A stretch of 64,000 nucleotides of DNA from Lumbricus rubellus (taxonomy: Eukaryota; Annelida; Clitellata; Crassiclitellata; Lumbricidae): assembly GCA_945859605.1 (NCBI GenBank), contig OX243811.1, positions 51,783,898 through 51,847,897 on the forward strand, given 5' to 3'. Positions 22,684-35,938 of the stretch are shown here, in pieces. Below the pieces are notes generated by a model. It was not told where the DNA came from, ran no database searches, and was given only the letters and a program-made list of their open reading frames with translations. The position numbers and the translations under genes were made by a program. How positions within the stretch are numbered: position 1 is the first letter of the stretch; the number at the start of each line of letters is the position of its first letter.

Positions 22684-23260
22684 CCCCCCCAAGACCGACC
22701 CACACCTCAACGCAGTGGGGGGTGACAACAGCCAAGTAGGGGATTGCCTGTTGGGGCTATGCCATCAGTGGTGAAGGCTAACTCAGCCGAAGAACCACCT
22801 AGGGCGTTTCGCGAGGTGGACAGGCCCAACAGGAACCCTGAAAAGCTGGCTAACGTGGGCGGCAATCAACTCCCCAAAAAGGGTTTGTCAGATGTGTGGC
22901 GATACGCTGACAGCAAAAAGGAAACACGCTTGAAACCTAATGCCAGTTCAACTGTATGAGAAATAGAAGCCACAGAAAATCTTATGCAGATATTAATAAC
23001 CAGGAAGCTGGAGCTATTTGGTCACATATGTAGAATGAATGAGGACAGAAAAATAAAGAGGGTGGTGTTTGGAAGAATGGAGGGAACCAACAGAAGAGGT
23101 AGACCACACAAGGAATGGCTTGACAACATAACCGACTGGTGCGGAGCGCCAATACAAGACCTGACACATGCGGCGATGGAACGACAAAAATGGCGAGGAA
23201 TAATGAGGATGGCAGCGGGCACCTACGGGCACTGGTCCCTCGGTTCTTGATGATGATGAT
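22684..23260 (+). mobile_element. Truncated non-LTR retroposon with (GAT)n tail
   Basis: The 5' part ('gacccacacc' ... 'accctgaaaagctggctaac' ... 'gtgggcggcaa') is related to the 5' part of the retroposon at 35939-36525. The 3' part (22984-23250) encodes a reverse-transcriptase C-terminus with FGHICRMNEDRKIKRVVFGR and RGRPHKEWLDNI. It ends in a 'gatgatgatgatga' tail, unlike the AAGAC tail of the other family. The polymerase core is missing. Confidence 0.65.
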
Positions 23261-24536
23261 GAGCCTTCACACCGACTGCCTACCTAGGACATTAGCTCAT
23301 TCTGTGTTCTTCCAAAAGAACTCGCAGCACGTTCTTTGCAAATCCCTGAGTTACATGGTTCAAGAAACATGCACAACTATCCACAGCAAAATGTGTAGAA
23401 AAATAATTATAATAATTACATACAGGGCTGTAGCAGTAGTTAAGCCTACCTTATTACCGTAGCCTCTATCGTACATTGCAAAAATCATCCAAGATGGCCA
23501 TGTCAAATAACCTTAATATTAATTAAATAAATTGATTGTTGCACCGCTTTAAATACAAAGATCGCAAGAAAAAAGCGACATTCTTGCCATTATATCTGGA
23601 TACAACAATGGGTAATGGTAGAGCACTGTCGGCTGTACCAAATTCACAGGTTACAAAGATTACTGTATTCTAATCACGCATATATACTTTTTTAGCAAGA
23701 AAGCGGCATTTTGACATACGTGGTCATTGAAGCAAGGTCCTCAATCATGAAACTCTCATACTTACAGGGATGTAATAGCAACATCAACAAAAGACTTATA
23801 ACTGGCCTATAATTATGTGGATGTTGTTCAATACCATCTTGTAGGAAATGGATATGTTATTGCAACCTGCTGTTGTCACATATATTGTATTTGACTAACG
23901 CAAAGTCAAAGATTTTTACATAAGTGCTTTATTTAGTAATTCAAATCAATCAATAAATTATCTTATATATATCCCTGCTCAGAATTTTCACTGTGCTGAA
24001 CTATCTAGCACTGAAACAATGGGTGCGAGCGCATGTGTATTTGTATGCCTGTATAAAACTGGTCAACTGGATGTCTGTATGAAGATATTTATACTGCGTC
24101 TACTAGAAATTTCCAATATACCTCTTTCAACCCCTCCTTTATGGCTTCCACGATTTTATAGAACTACATTTATAGACAAGGATAGTCCACATTGTACTGC
24201 AACAAGACTTCAAAAAACAAACCTACACACTGTCATATAACTTCTGGCACAAATGTCACACTTTCTGCTGAAACAAATTAAATTATTGCATTAATCATAG
24301 CAATACTTTAAATCTGCAGCAAATATAAAATGCACGACGACAACAGCACCTAACAATCCGTATAAGATCACATTTAAATTAAGGTGCACACTGCACATAG
24401 ACAAACATGATCACTGCAATGTATATTGTATAACACATTGCTAAGTTCAACGGTTATTACATCTCATCTGTACATGGAATGCATCATTTGGAAGCTACTC
24501 AATGCATTGTGATGCCCTAATATCAAAGTTAAAAGG
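23261..24536 (-). other. Probable 3' UTR of the phosphotransferase gene
   Basis: AT-rich non-coding sequence directly after the stop codon of the minus-strand gene. A possible minus-strand AATAAA lies at 23928-23933. A segment near 24122-24146 ('ctctttcaacccctcctttatggct') recurs with changes at 24967-24991, a local duplication. No other exon is seen. Confidence 0.35.
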
Positions 24537-27479
24537 TCAATGTCTCTGCTCTGGATGAAGATGTTCTTTGGAAGGTTGTGAATGATGGCCTCCGTTTTTT
24601 TCTGTGCCTGAAGAGGATATCACCGGCTTTATGCTGAAGCAGTGGATGTTCAAATGGTCGCAGATTGCACAGCAGACGTTAACTGCGAACCTGACGAGAT
24701 CGAATGAGCAGTAGACCTGCAATTAAACCAATACAAGCACAGTTAAGCTTCTTACCAAGTTATAACGCCAAAAAATTAATACAACTAATTCAGAATTTAC
24801 CAACAAATATTCAGCTTGGAGAACCGTGTAGGCTTTATGCCCACCATTTGCACAGACATTTCGCTGCATATAAAGAAGAGCAATTGCCTTCAAAGTTCTA
24901 TTTCTGTAATGCTAGACGTCCATTGTGGCCAATCCATCACCTATCCATACATGATTTCCTGTGTCCATCTCTTTCAATCCCTCCTTTATGGCTCTCAGCA
25001 GTGCTCAAGTAACAACAACGATCTTTGTACTTTGACTAGATATTCCACAGAGACTTTGATATCAGTGGTCCTTTACTGCAAAAACAACCTTCAACCTACA
25101 GTCTGCACTAGCATTCATGCTGTCATTAGCTGGAAAAAGCACCAACATGCTATCTTGTGAATTACATATTTCCTTGAGGCTCTCCAACAGTAAATATCTC
25201 CTGGTGGATTTGGTTTAAGTATAAGATCCTACGCAAATTGACAAGTTCCAGGTAATAAATAGGCAGTTCGGAAAACCTTTAGAAGTTTACATTTAATTTA
25301 CTTCAGTTTCAGATGATAAATCTGTGACACTAATTCCTATGCAAATAAACTAAAATTTATTTTTATTTTAAATTTCAAAATATACTAAGTACTCCACTTT
25401 GATTGAGGAAATAAGTTCACTAAATGCATGAATGCCATCTGAAATAATCATGCACTGAATTATAATATTGCACTTGAATATCCAACTGCATCGTCTCCTA
25501 ACGACTCACTATCTGCGCTTCAGATTCACATTTCGATGTGTGAGCATGACAAATGAAATTAATTAATAAATAATAATAATAATAATATAATAGCATCCCT
25601 TTCTCAATATGAATAATATAACTTTTACTTTAACTTGGACACACGATACAACTGTGTTTTTACTTGGAATGGTAATAAAATGTCTATTATTCATCAAGCA
25701 AAAACCTGCTACCCCCACGATATTTTCTAAATTATATTCTATTCATCCAGGACAAGAACAAATCGAGACTTACAAAACAGAAGCAGAGAGCAACGTAGTC
25801 ATCGACCAACTGGAAGTACTGACTAATCACGAACAGCACTGGTCCAATGAGACAGCTGTCAAACATTTCCATCTCACTTCGAGACATGTGCGATATCTGT
25901 TCAAACATTAAATCAGATTTGACACTAGAAAATACAATGCATGTAACAAACACAACAAAACTGGTTTAAAAAAACAAAGTAATTCCATGAGAAAATATAC
26001 AGCCAACAAATACCATAAAATTCATCAAACACTGAACAATCAGTTTACAATTTCACCTCTGATATTGCCAGTCCCAATCCTACGCAACGGAAGAGGGTGA
26101 CACTTACCATCCTTCCTATTACACAGCATTGTAAAACAGTAAAAACCAACTCAGAACAAGATGCATGTTTCAGTTTCAAGGAGGATGGAAAGCTTTCTCC
26201 AAGTCAACTCTGTACCCAAGTGATATGAATAATATGCACATACATCTCTCTATATAAATTATACAAACTGGCAGGGATTAAAGTATGACTGGGCAGTCAT
26301 GAAAAGGTAAGGGGTGTCCAGGCACTTCTTTTTCTATACTTTAAGCACTGCACAGTGCACACCGCTATATACGATAATAATCCTTCTGATTGTCGTTCTT
26401 ATCTCTCCTCATGTACACATATCTCACTTAAGATTAGCAAAACAAACACTACCATATGGCTAATATATCTAACACTGATGACTTCAACGATACACTGTAG
26501 GAAAAAAGCAGATATAACCAATGATCAATTTTTGCCTGCTTATGCAACAGCAGATATGCACAGAAGGCCAAAATTAACAGATAACTGAGTTGAATGCACA
26601 GGTCTTATAAATGTGCCTCATTTGATTCTGAATTCTGATATATCAAATTCTAATTCAGCTTTAAAATTTCTAAATTTCCCCAAAATGCAACCTTCTTATG
26701 TCACACTCGATATGGCACAAGAAGGAAGGATTTATTTTAATAACATAACATAACATTTTTTATTCGGCAACCAACTCATTCAATAAGAGAGCTGAACATG
26801 ATCTCACTTGTAATCTTTGCACATCTTAAACAACTATCACGTGCACATGCAGGAAAAAATGCTCTAATAATTATAGCATTAACCATTATCTGCTGTTGGC
26901 TTATTATTCCGTTTCTTTCTGTTTCATTTTGTTATAATTTTCATTTTCATGCACCCTTATTAACGATCACATTTTCAACTCTGAAGACAAATTTTCTTAT
27001 GCACACTCTCCCATCATTTCTGCTATAATCATCTACTTATCTAGGGCCCCTACCCAGGAGGAGCTTCCTGTCGGGGCACCTATTGTTTCTTTACTTCCTG
27101 CTCTCCGCACATCGAATTATGCCTTCAATTAATACCTGAATCACATTCTACAATGCATAATGTGTAACTGTTTTGGAAGCAATAAATTTGATTTGATTTA
27201 CAGGAAGTAATTAGAGCTGAATAAAATCAGTGGACAGTTAAGTTCTTTCTTACCACCAGTTTATTGCTGAGCTTTGATGCTGCCATACCAAACGTCATTG
27301 CATAGAGAACAGGATGATGATCAAAGACATTTGTCGGGGAATTCAACCAGATGTAAACGGCAGACGTCAGCAGAAAGCCAATGGGAAACGCCGGTGACAG
27401 AACACTGGTCCCCTAACACACATCACACATAGTAATAACACTAAAACGTTCTTAATATAGTACATTTTTGCACAAATTC

Positions 27480-27510
<31 letters not shown>

Positions 27511-30500
27511 AGGTTTCAATTTAATATGAAATAACTTGCTAATGTAAGTTAAAAATAAATTTTCATATAAAGTTGACTTCATTATATTGTTCAAATTCCT
27601 CCAAGGTTTCCTGTGACAGAATTAGCATCTTCGAAACTACAGTGGTTATCCTTGCCAGACTGAGTTCAGCCTAAAGCTATCTTCTGGCTTCTAAATTCCC
27701 CTCACACAAAACTTAGACTTCTTTTGAATGATTAATCTAGCATATATAAGAAATTATTCATGAACAGATACCAGTTTCATACGTCACTGATTCTCACATA
27801 CTCTTCTGCAAATTAATTCTTCCGATTTATGCTGTGATTTCTAACGCAGTACTTATCACATTTTATAGAAAACAAGTACCTGGAGTCGGCTGAACCCTAT
27901 TCATATCGGTAAATTTTTAAACTGTCCAAATGTTATTATATGCCACATGCTAAAATGTTATTACGTTAACTTATACCTGTATAGTGCATACCATACGCAT
28001 ATGCATATATGTATATATGTACTATGTATACATATCTATTTAATCTATATAAATAAAAATGAAACTTTCCAATAGTTCGTAATATATTTTCGCCGAAAGT
28101 TACGCACCGATTGTTTTGAAAATTTACCAAAACCTTCCATTCCAATAGGACCGTGTCTCAATATTTTTTCCCCGAAAAAAATGCAATCTTTTCCACAAAA
28201 AGTGAACTTTGCAATCCGTTCGACCGCCATTTGCAAATTCAACAAAGCCGCAGGGTTGCCCCATTTCAGAAACACTTTGTCCCGGAATCACGTTGTAAAG
28301 TCGCCCAAAAGACGCAAGATTTACGAAACACGAAATCACGTTGTAAAGTCGAGAGTGACCAATTTTTTCGCTGTGGGGAAGGAACATTGTAATACGAAAG
28401 AAGGAAGAGGGAGCGGGACGAAGAGGGAGGGGAGGGACCGGAGGGGAGGGATGGAGAAGGCAGGGATGCAGAGGGAGGGAGGGATGGAGGGGGAATGAAA
28501 ATGGGGGCGGAAGGGGGAGGGGAGGGATGGTTGGACGCTCTTTTCAGCCACAGCAACGCGTTGCCGGGTACAGCTAGTTAATTATATATATTTGAACTTC
28601 AAAAGGCAAGGTATCCTTGTTTACTTACTGCCACAGTGGACCCATTTTTCCCGACACCTCCTCTCATGAAAATGACAGTGGAGTAATTGTACATCGCAAT
28701 CAGTCCAGCAATGAAACTTACGGCGCTTGGAATCAAATTCATTTGCAATCCAGTCGAAGAAATAATCTAAGTACACACAAAACCTTTAACGTCTAAATTT
28801 CACAAATCTATACACTTGGACTCTATGGACATTTTCAAATTTCTAAATAATTCATTCTTCGAGTAAACAAGACAAGAAGCTCTTTAAGCAGGTGGTAAAA
28901 GACTAGAGTTTCGAAAATGTTTAAGATTAAAACATTAACTGCTAATTTTCAAGTCCACAGAAGTATGGTCAAATGTGTTTTGTTGTTTGGCCAAAGCCAC
29001 AACTTTGTACAGTAAGAGAATAAATAGAAGAAAAACAATATAAAAAATTACAGGTACAAGCCACCCATGTCACACCTCAGTGTTCGATGACAATACTTGC
29101 AAGATAGTTTAAATCCTCTTCAAAAACTCTACACAGGAAATTTATGGCAGCTTCATGAAAATAAACATGAATAACTTAAATAAATTTCACTTTCTTTTAC
29201 CACAGTCAAAATGATTTGTATCTTTATTACCTCTACAAGCCAGATTGAGGGACCCAAATATCCTGAGATTGAATAAGTAAATATACAACCAAGTTGAGCT
29301 TCTGTTACATCAAAACTGAAAACAAAACAAAAAGAGAATTTATATACTTTTCATCCATGAAACAAAATACTTGTAACATATCAGAGAAGAAAAATTTGGG
29401 CAAAAAATGATCAGGTAAAATATTCTTATTGGGTACCCGACCATCCATCACCCTGAAGAAACATTTTAATTAACCCTTTAGTGACCAAAATGTAGTAAAT
29501 TGTATGAAAAAATCCTATTTCTTGCCTGAGGTCACTCAACCCTGTTCCTGAATAATATCAAAACAGTCTTATTTAGCCATGGTTGGGCAAGGAGTGCTTC
29601 AAAGTAGCCTACTTTGTAGAGGTTACATAAAACCTCCGAAACAATAATAACAATTAATACAGACAAACACTATATAGTTTATAGCACCAACAGTAAAAAA
29701 GAGCTAAGATGACACAAATTCAAAATTATTACGACCAATGCTGTCGCTTTATAGCTATGAAAATCATTCACAATGAGCTTTCACCAAGTACCACAAGCAT
29801 TGTCTCGTAATTCTCATAAATTTGTCAGAAATCTGCAGAGTAATGTAACCAGAGACGCCTATATAGCATCGAATTTAAACAAAAGAGATGCCCAAAAATG
29901 TCTTCAGTAAAAGCACAGGGTAATTCACTAACCATTTGAAATTGTAACAAAATTATTTTTATCGATTCTTTGGTTTTGAGTTTCAGGCCACAGAGTTACA
30001 CAATATACATATACATGTATATTATAATTGCGCTTAATTCCCAGAGGTCACTCTACTCTGTTCCTTAAGAACCTAAAAGCTGTTTTATTTAGCCGTGGTT
30101 GGGCCGGGAGCGCTTCTGAGTAGCCTACCTTAAAGAGGCGCTATATAAATTTCGGAAATAAATAAATAATTATAAGAAAAATGCATATACTATTATACTT
30201 ACACACCAAACCGCAGCGTTCCCGAGCAAAACGCCTGCCAGTGAGCCATGTAATATAAGAACATCGTAAAAAAACATTCGGCGAAAAACAGGCTAGGAGT
30301 TGCGCCAAACTGTAGAGTCATACAGGTACCAACGGTAACAAAAACTACAACAAAAAACATTGATAAACAGCCATGAAAAAATCTGTTTCAGAAAGTAGAG
30401 CTGAAAGAGCCATTTCATGCAAATTTAAGAACATTTATTTCCACAAATTATATTAATTTAATTAAATTTATGACAACTTTACGAGAAAGGCAAAATAACT

Positions 30501-32614
30501 GGATTGGACACATATTAAGAGAAGACTCCCTTCTGAGAGAAATCATAGAACGGAGATTGGAATGGAAAATAAAGAGAGGAAGACCGAGACAATGATGCTG
30601 GATGATGACTGACAGACACAACGAACTGAAGAGAAAAGCCCAGCGAAGAGAAGAATGGCATCATTGCAAGTTGAAACCTGCCGAGGGGCAAAGAACTTAA
30701 AGAAGGAGAAGAAATTAAATTGATTAGTGCACACAGTTCATATCCATTTATGCTCAGGCATTGGGAGCCAAAGTGCAAGGACGGTGTCTAGGTATGGTTT
30801 AAACACTGGCTAAGTGCATGATTAACATTAATTACAAGTTTAAGTGTAGCAAAAAAGTTCAAGAAAGCACAAATTTGCACAATAGCCTGCCATCACATGA
30901 TTTTGTCCAGTAACTCTCAAACACTCAATTGCTGACTGGTTATAAGTAGTAATCTAAATCGAGATAATTATGTTTCTAAGCACATTACAATCCAGTGTTC
31001 CAGACAAATTATTTCAAATTGTTAAATTGCATTGACTTAACTGCCCAGCACAAGTGAACACTGCTTGGTCAACTTGGCTGACACATCTGCAAAGCTGCTG
31101 CATGCTACACAGACTGACACTGACAAGGAAGGAAACAAGTATCAATAGTTTTTTCAGTCACAGCTGCTACTAGGTGTGGGTGTGCATAATGTTCATCTGC
31201 TCTATAACTGCACCTGGACAGCAGCTGTGTACAGCTGATACAAACTGATACACAGCAAGTGAGTAGGGTGTTGAGTATGTACCTTTGGCAAGTCTTGGTT
31301 TAAACACTGGCTAAGGTTAAGCAGAATGGCACCTAAACAGGATGCCAGGTATAAACTGCAATCCAAAAAACAACAAGCACAGCTAGGATAAATTTATCCA
31401 CTTCCTGATTTCGACAATTGCATATGACAGCCATTTGCAAGCAAGAGTTAAGAGAACTGCCACATAGATGCCATCAGTTGCAATCAAATGGCAAACGAAA
31501 ATTAAATAAGCACTGAAAGTCAAGGTCTCACCTATGAAAACTACATTGTAAAAAATTCAAGGCCTCACCTATAGAAAGCGCATCACAGCCATGGTCAAAC
31601 AGTTCTCCCAAAGGAGAGCTGCTATTTGTGCGACGTGCCTGCTTGCCATCAATTGCGTCCAGCGTCTGATAGATGAACAGACCCAACGCACACGAGTAGT
31701 AGCACCAGTTAGGACCCTGAAACAACACAAACGACAATCATCAATCTGTGCATTTAAAAAATAACTCCTTGGCAGAGAACCATCTAAACAGAAATGTTGC
31801 ATGAATTTCAGAATTTCTCAACCTCAACCAAATTCATATATTTAAAATCAAGTTAACTAAATCACAACTTGGCGCTAGTTGGTGATGCAGTAAAACATCA
31901 AAATAAACTGCATCAGTGAGATCAACTTTTCATCAGCACTTGCAAAGTAATTCAACAAAAGTAGCCTGCTAGTTTACGGTAGTTTCAGTGACAGGTCAAA
32001 CTCAAGATATTAACGATGAGCTGTTTTGGTGTCCCACTGTCCCAGTCACTTTTAGTGCATAGTACACACTACACGCTCATCATTAAAGTTTTAGACCAGC
32101 AAAGCAATGCAGAGGGGGGGGGGGCTAAAGTGGAAAGCAGTCCTTGCTGCACATGGTGACATTTTTGGTATAATGGACAAGTGAAACAGTAGGTTTGAAA
32201 TTTTTTATATAGTTTAATTTTCATGTGAAATTCTTTGCCAGGAAAAGACAAAGAGGGAACGAAAACCCTAAAACATTCGAGAGGTTAACGAGAAGACTTC
32301 AGTGACAGAAGAACTTATTTTGAAAACAGGTTTTAAGGATGTGCTGCTGGCAGTTAGAATATTTACAACACATGACTAAAATAAGAAATTATGGAATGAT
32401 TTGAGGTGAAGTCTGAGGCTCACTTAGGTTCCAAACCACCAGTTCATGAACCCATTCTCAGAATCAGTTTAAAGCAAATTAATTGAATGCAAGCTAAATC
32501 ACTTGTACAATGTTGTACATGTAGGTTCTAATATATAATTTAGAATATTAAAGAAAAATTTGTCACCAACATAATTATAGCCTGGTGAAAGCTGCCCAAC
32601 AGTAAAATGTATAT

Positions 32615-32656
<42 letters not shown>

Positions 32657-35606
32657 TATATATGTGTGTGTGTGTGCTCACATAACAATCAATTTATTGG
32701 TACAAATGATTAATGATGTTAACTAAACAAAGAAAATTATCCATGACAACAACACAGCATTAATAAAAACTCTTATTCTCTCAAATGTCAAATCTGACTC
32801 ATATAGGAAATACGGTGACAATTTTTAATCAGACAGGATTTGATATATCAGACATTTATGAAAAAATTTAATTAATTATTAGCGTATTGCACACAAAGAA
32901 ATTAATACAATCTGCAACTGGCAATTTTTTCAAGTACCAAAAAGTGCAGGAAAGCAAAGATCCTGTTGAATAAAAGGGACCTTGGTATTCAAGCTGTTTA
33001 CTGCACCGCAACTGCACGTAGCAGATAAGAAGCATACACTTATCATGGCAAAGGAAAAGCCCTTTGAGCTCAGGCAATTGACATGGCTTTCAGTCAATCT
33101 GTACCCATCTTGAGAGGTCATTAAAGAACGCAAACACTGTCAAACACTGTAGTCGTTGAGTAACTATTTCCTTTCCAAGGATATAGCTGTTGAGATACTA
33201 GATGACACCTGAAATGAAAGACCCTAAAAATTGCCTATAATTATGCTGTGCAGTACACTCTTGCTCAGAGTTCAGTCCGTCATAACATTTAATATTATGT
33301 CATCTATTCACAACACACAAAACTGAGCCGCAGCCTGTGATAAAACTATCAATACTATTTTAACTGCATTAATTAACTACCACTGTAATTTGCTTGCAAA
33401 AACCATCTCAGGCGAAGTTTGAACCTGAAACACTCCACGCTGCAAATGAGCAAGTGCTCAAACCAGTTAGCTACTGTGTCACACAAATTTAACATTGTTA
33501 AAATGGTGTTTAAAATCGATAAGGCTCTCAAAGTCAGTGTAATAAGGAGAATGTCCCACATTTCAATGCAAGTACTTCGGTACATCTTACATCGGTCTCA
33601 ACAAATGGTTGTTGTGCGCACAGATGTCACGCTGAAATCATAAACTTCTGAATGTCAAAGCAGCAAAACACTTGCAAGTGAAGTTGTAGTAAACATAGCA
33701 TTTAGGACATTGTCCTCATTCAGGAAAAGCTTGGTTAAAAAATCCTTTGCACATATTCAGACCTTATAGCGGGGTTAAAAACTAGGGCTGATAACAGAGC
33801 CATCGATCTGCTGCTCCTCAGAGTGATAACAGCACATCACAAACAAAATATCAGTTATATTACCTTCCTGTACAACAGTAGATGAAAAGGAATAAAAGAA
33901 TAAAACAGCTGTGGTAAAGCAAAAATTTGCACATATGTCTTCAATTCTTCATCACATAAACTTCCAGTGTCATTATTGCATAATACAGTATATAATTATA
34001 CTGACAGTGTAATTACGTGATGACAATAATGATGATTCGAATTTTAATGGGCACAAAACATTACACATCTAGGAAAACTGCACATCTATAGGCTGTTATA
34101 TCTCCACATACATGAAAGGTTTATGACTCAAACATTTATGTGACATAAAAGTCCTTGATGGCAAATAGTCAATAACTAATTAATCCTTTATAATGAATTT
34201 CAATCAAGGACACTGGCAGTGCACACAGATATATTGACATATCCGTATATTAATAACAAAATGCCTAAATGAAAACCAATGCAACTACAAACACAATATT
34301 TGCTGTAACCAGACATTAGCCTAAAAGTGGATTTGATTGTCTAAATATTGCTAAATGTAAAATTCTATTCAATTACATTACCCTGTTATAACCTCACATG
34401 AAAGTGCTCAGGTAAATAGAGATAAACTACTTTATCTTACTGTTTAATCTAAACTCGTAATCATAAAATAAAAGATTTACAAATTCTAAAAAATGCCTAA
34501 GTCCTTTTTATTCAAAAATAAATGCATGCAAGAACAAAAAAGCAATTCATTAACATCATCATTGCGGAAAAATACAAGAAATTTACAACCAGAGTTGGAA
34601 CATGAACCAGGCATAAAAAATTTACATTTATGCAAGGTCAAACAAAATGCAACTAACAAGAGAACGTAAAAGTAACTAAACAAACGAGAATTTGAAACAA
34701 AATAACTTGAATTACAGATGCAGTCAACCTCAAACTAATACAGTCTCATAAAGTCTTTATTAGTGAACTCGACAACTACAAACTGTTACCGTAATATTTC
34801 TATTATATTGCTGCTCAGTACTGGAACTTCCATAAGGATCTTTCCAAGCATATGATGTACTTTGTTACAAAAGATCCCATTTATTTGCATATTTATAAAT
34901 GATATTTAACAATATTTTCATCATTACAGCAGTTCGTTATCTTCTGACTTCACATGAAATTTAAGTACTTACAAAATATAGAATACCCACATAAAATACA
35001 TGCCTTGTTCTACTGCAGTGATCAAATATAACCTTAAGCCAAAAGATCCCTCACACGTCATGCATGTACATTTTAGTCATTCCTACACAGTATAAGGATA
35101 GGTAGGCCTATACAGGAGCAACACCCAAACTTTTTAGATACATTGATTTAAAATCCTAGTTCATTAAAAAAAACGCCTTTATGGCAGTACACCATTTAGT
35201 TAGTCATCATAAATCTTTATTCAATTTAAAAGTGGATAACTTCCTGTAGGAAAGCACCAGTTTGTTATTATCATCCTAACAGCATTCCCTTGCCAGTAAT
35301 CGTTGTCTGATAAGAAGGTTTGAAGTATCAAAAATGAGTCCCCACCTGTTGGAGTCCATCCGGACTGTATGCCATCAGGATGACAGTGGTCAGCCCGTTA
35401 ATGACCAATCCGGCCAGCGTCAGGGCGTTGGGAGCCCACCAAAGGGGTATCTGTTCGACCAGCCATCGCCAGAACGGCTGAAGGAAGGGTTCAACGAACG
35501 ACTGGCCACCCGCACTGTATTTGTGACGCGCTAAACGTTGCAGCTGATCTTCGCTCAGAACTTCGCCGGTAATCGCTGCCCCATTAACTCTCTTTGGGAA
35601 GCCCAT
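24537..35606 (-). CDS. CEPT1: Choline/ethanolamine phosphotransferase, CEPT1/CHPT1 type, eight exons
   Basis: Integral membrane enzyme that moves phosphocholine or phosphoethanolamine from the CDP-alcohol to diacylglycerol, the last step of the Kennedy pathway, in ER, nuclear envelope or Golgi membranes. CDS exons on the minus strand are 35346-35606, 31569-31716, 30203-30344, 29231-29315, 28629-28766, 27254-27412, 25774-25896 and 24537-24716. Phases agree throughout and give 411 residues, close to the 406-416 of human CHPT1 and CEPT1. Exon 1 has the family N-terminus ([18 protein letters not shown], then [11 protein letters not shown]). Exon 2 has the complete CDP-alcohol phosphotransferase signature [10 protein letters not shown]...GELFDHGCD, with all catalytic aspartates. 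Later exons hold RFGVFDVTE and [11 protein letters not shown], then hydrophobic segments. The tail is His-rich. The start at 35606 has a good context; an in-frame upstream ATG at 35822 would add residues unlike the family. CEPT1 and CHPT1 cannot be separated by eye. Confidence 0.92.
25912..27240. other. Intron 6 of the phosphotransferase gene
   Basis: AT-rich intron with no supported exon. Its right part holds a probable retroposon tail (27035-27199). Short open frames at 26355 and 26798 lack recognisable features. Confidence 0.5.
27035..27199 (+). mobile_element. Possible non-LTR retroposon 3' end
   Basis: A GC-richer block ('gcccctacccaggaggagct' then 'tcctgtcggggcacc') in otherwise AT-rich intron is followed by 'aataaatttgatttgattt', a short tandem tail of the kind that ends CR1/L2-like elements. 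The left boundary is unclear and no protein is encoded. Confidence 0.35.
27483..27511. repeat. TA dinucleotide microsatellite
   Basis: About 14 TA units inside intron 5 of the phosphotransferase gene. Confidence 0.85.
28044..28577 (+). mobile_element. Non-autonomous Helitron (534 bp)
   Basis: It begins TCTATATAAATAAAAATG at an A^T junction (A at 28043). It ends with the palindrome GCAACGCGTTGC, then CGGGTACAGCTAG, with T at 28578. A 5' TC, a 3' hairpin, CTAG and insertion between A and T without target duplication are the Helitron signature. Inside, 'atcacgttgtaaagtcg' occurs twice (about 28287 and 28335), and 28384-28530 is an almost pure purine strand. No Rep/helicase is encoded. It lies in intron 5 of the phosphotransferase gene, ending 51 bases from the exon 5 donor. 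Confidence 0.85.
29529..29635 (+). repeat. Decayed copy of the stem-loop repeat
   Basis: Shares 'gaggtcactc', 'ctgttcct' and 'tttagccatggttgggc' with the copy at 30043-30160, followed by 'ggagtgcttcaaagtagcct'. The stem is degraded. Both copies lie in introns of the phosphotransferase gene. Confidence 0.55.
30043..30160 (+). repeat. Dispersed repeat ending in a stem-loop and ATATAAAT
   Basis: The 3' module has a 9-base stem (30109-30117 with 30134-30142, one wobble pair), a 16-base loop beginning GAGTAG, then 'atataaat'. The preceding 65 bases ('gaggtcactctactctgttc' ... 'ttatttagccgtggttgggc') match the copy at 29529-29600, so the unit is longer than the hairpin. It has no coding capacity. 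It resembles the 3' tail of a short retroposon, but the family is not identified. Confidence 0.65.
30470..30712 (+). pseudogene. Reverse transcriptase C-terminal fragment of a non-LTR element
   Basis: The frame from 30470 reads [20 protein letters not shown] then KRGRPRQ, a TGA stop, and continues to [11 protein letters not shown]. This is the C-terminal tail pattern of non-LTR reverse transcriptases (GHILR ... RGRPR ... R.EW). An 'aaagaaggagaagaaatt' tail follows. The fragment is truncated at the 5' end and has an internal stop. It lies in intron 2 of the phosphotransferase gene. Confidence 0.6.
31717..35345. other. Intron 1 of the phosphotransferase gene
   Basis: 3.6 kb of AT-rich sequence without a supported exon. 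It contains a TA/TG microsatellite (32610-32676) and a run of G at 32113. Open frames on either strand are short and lack family resemblance. Confidence 0.5.
32610..32676. repeat. TA then TG dinucleotide microsatellite
   Basis: A long TA run passes into about seven TG units at its right end. Confidence 0.88.
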
Positions 35607-35938
35607 TTCGCACAAAGAATTATTACGACGAATACCAAAGTCAAAATATCCTAATGACTTGTATAAAAGTAACCTTAAATGAAACAACGATGTACTAAAT
35701 ATAAAAATCAACTTAAATACCAGACCCAACTTTTCATATGACACACGATCACTAAACACAGCTGAAACGCGTTCCGAAAATAGCGTTGAAGTTTTTGTAG
35801 CGCATTTATAAATGTGATGCATTGTTCACTTGATTAATAATTATTACTGTAATTGCTATCAACAACCTCTGAAGATGATATTCCATTATTTTAAAAAATG
35901 GAATACGATGGTATCCAGGTTGCAGTTTCAGCTTTAAT

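Larger units (their letters stand above)
28767..30202. other. Introns 3 and 4 of the phosphotransferase gene
   Basis: Around exon 4 (29231-29315) the sequence is AT-rich and non-coding. It carries two related copies of a dispersed repeat ending in the stem-loop module (29529-29635, decayed; 30043-30160, well kept). Confidence 0.5.

Noticed and set aside
24122..25130. Similar segments near 24122-24240 and 24967-25130 as a duplicated exon
   Set aside because: Similarity is patchy and neither copy has an open frame with splice signals; more likely a small non-coding duplication.
28266..28556. Proline/serine-rich minus-strand proteins
   Set aside because: They arise from the purine-rich strand of the Helitron.
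35607..35822. N-terminal extension of the phosphotransferase from the in-frame ATG at 35822
   Set aside because: The added residues do not resemble the family N-terminus, while the start at 35606 gives the expected length and has a good context.
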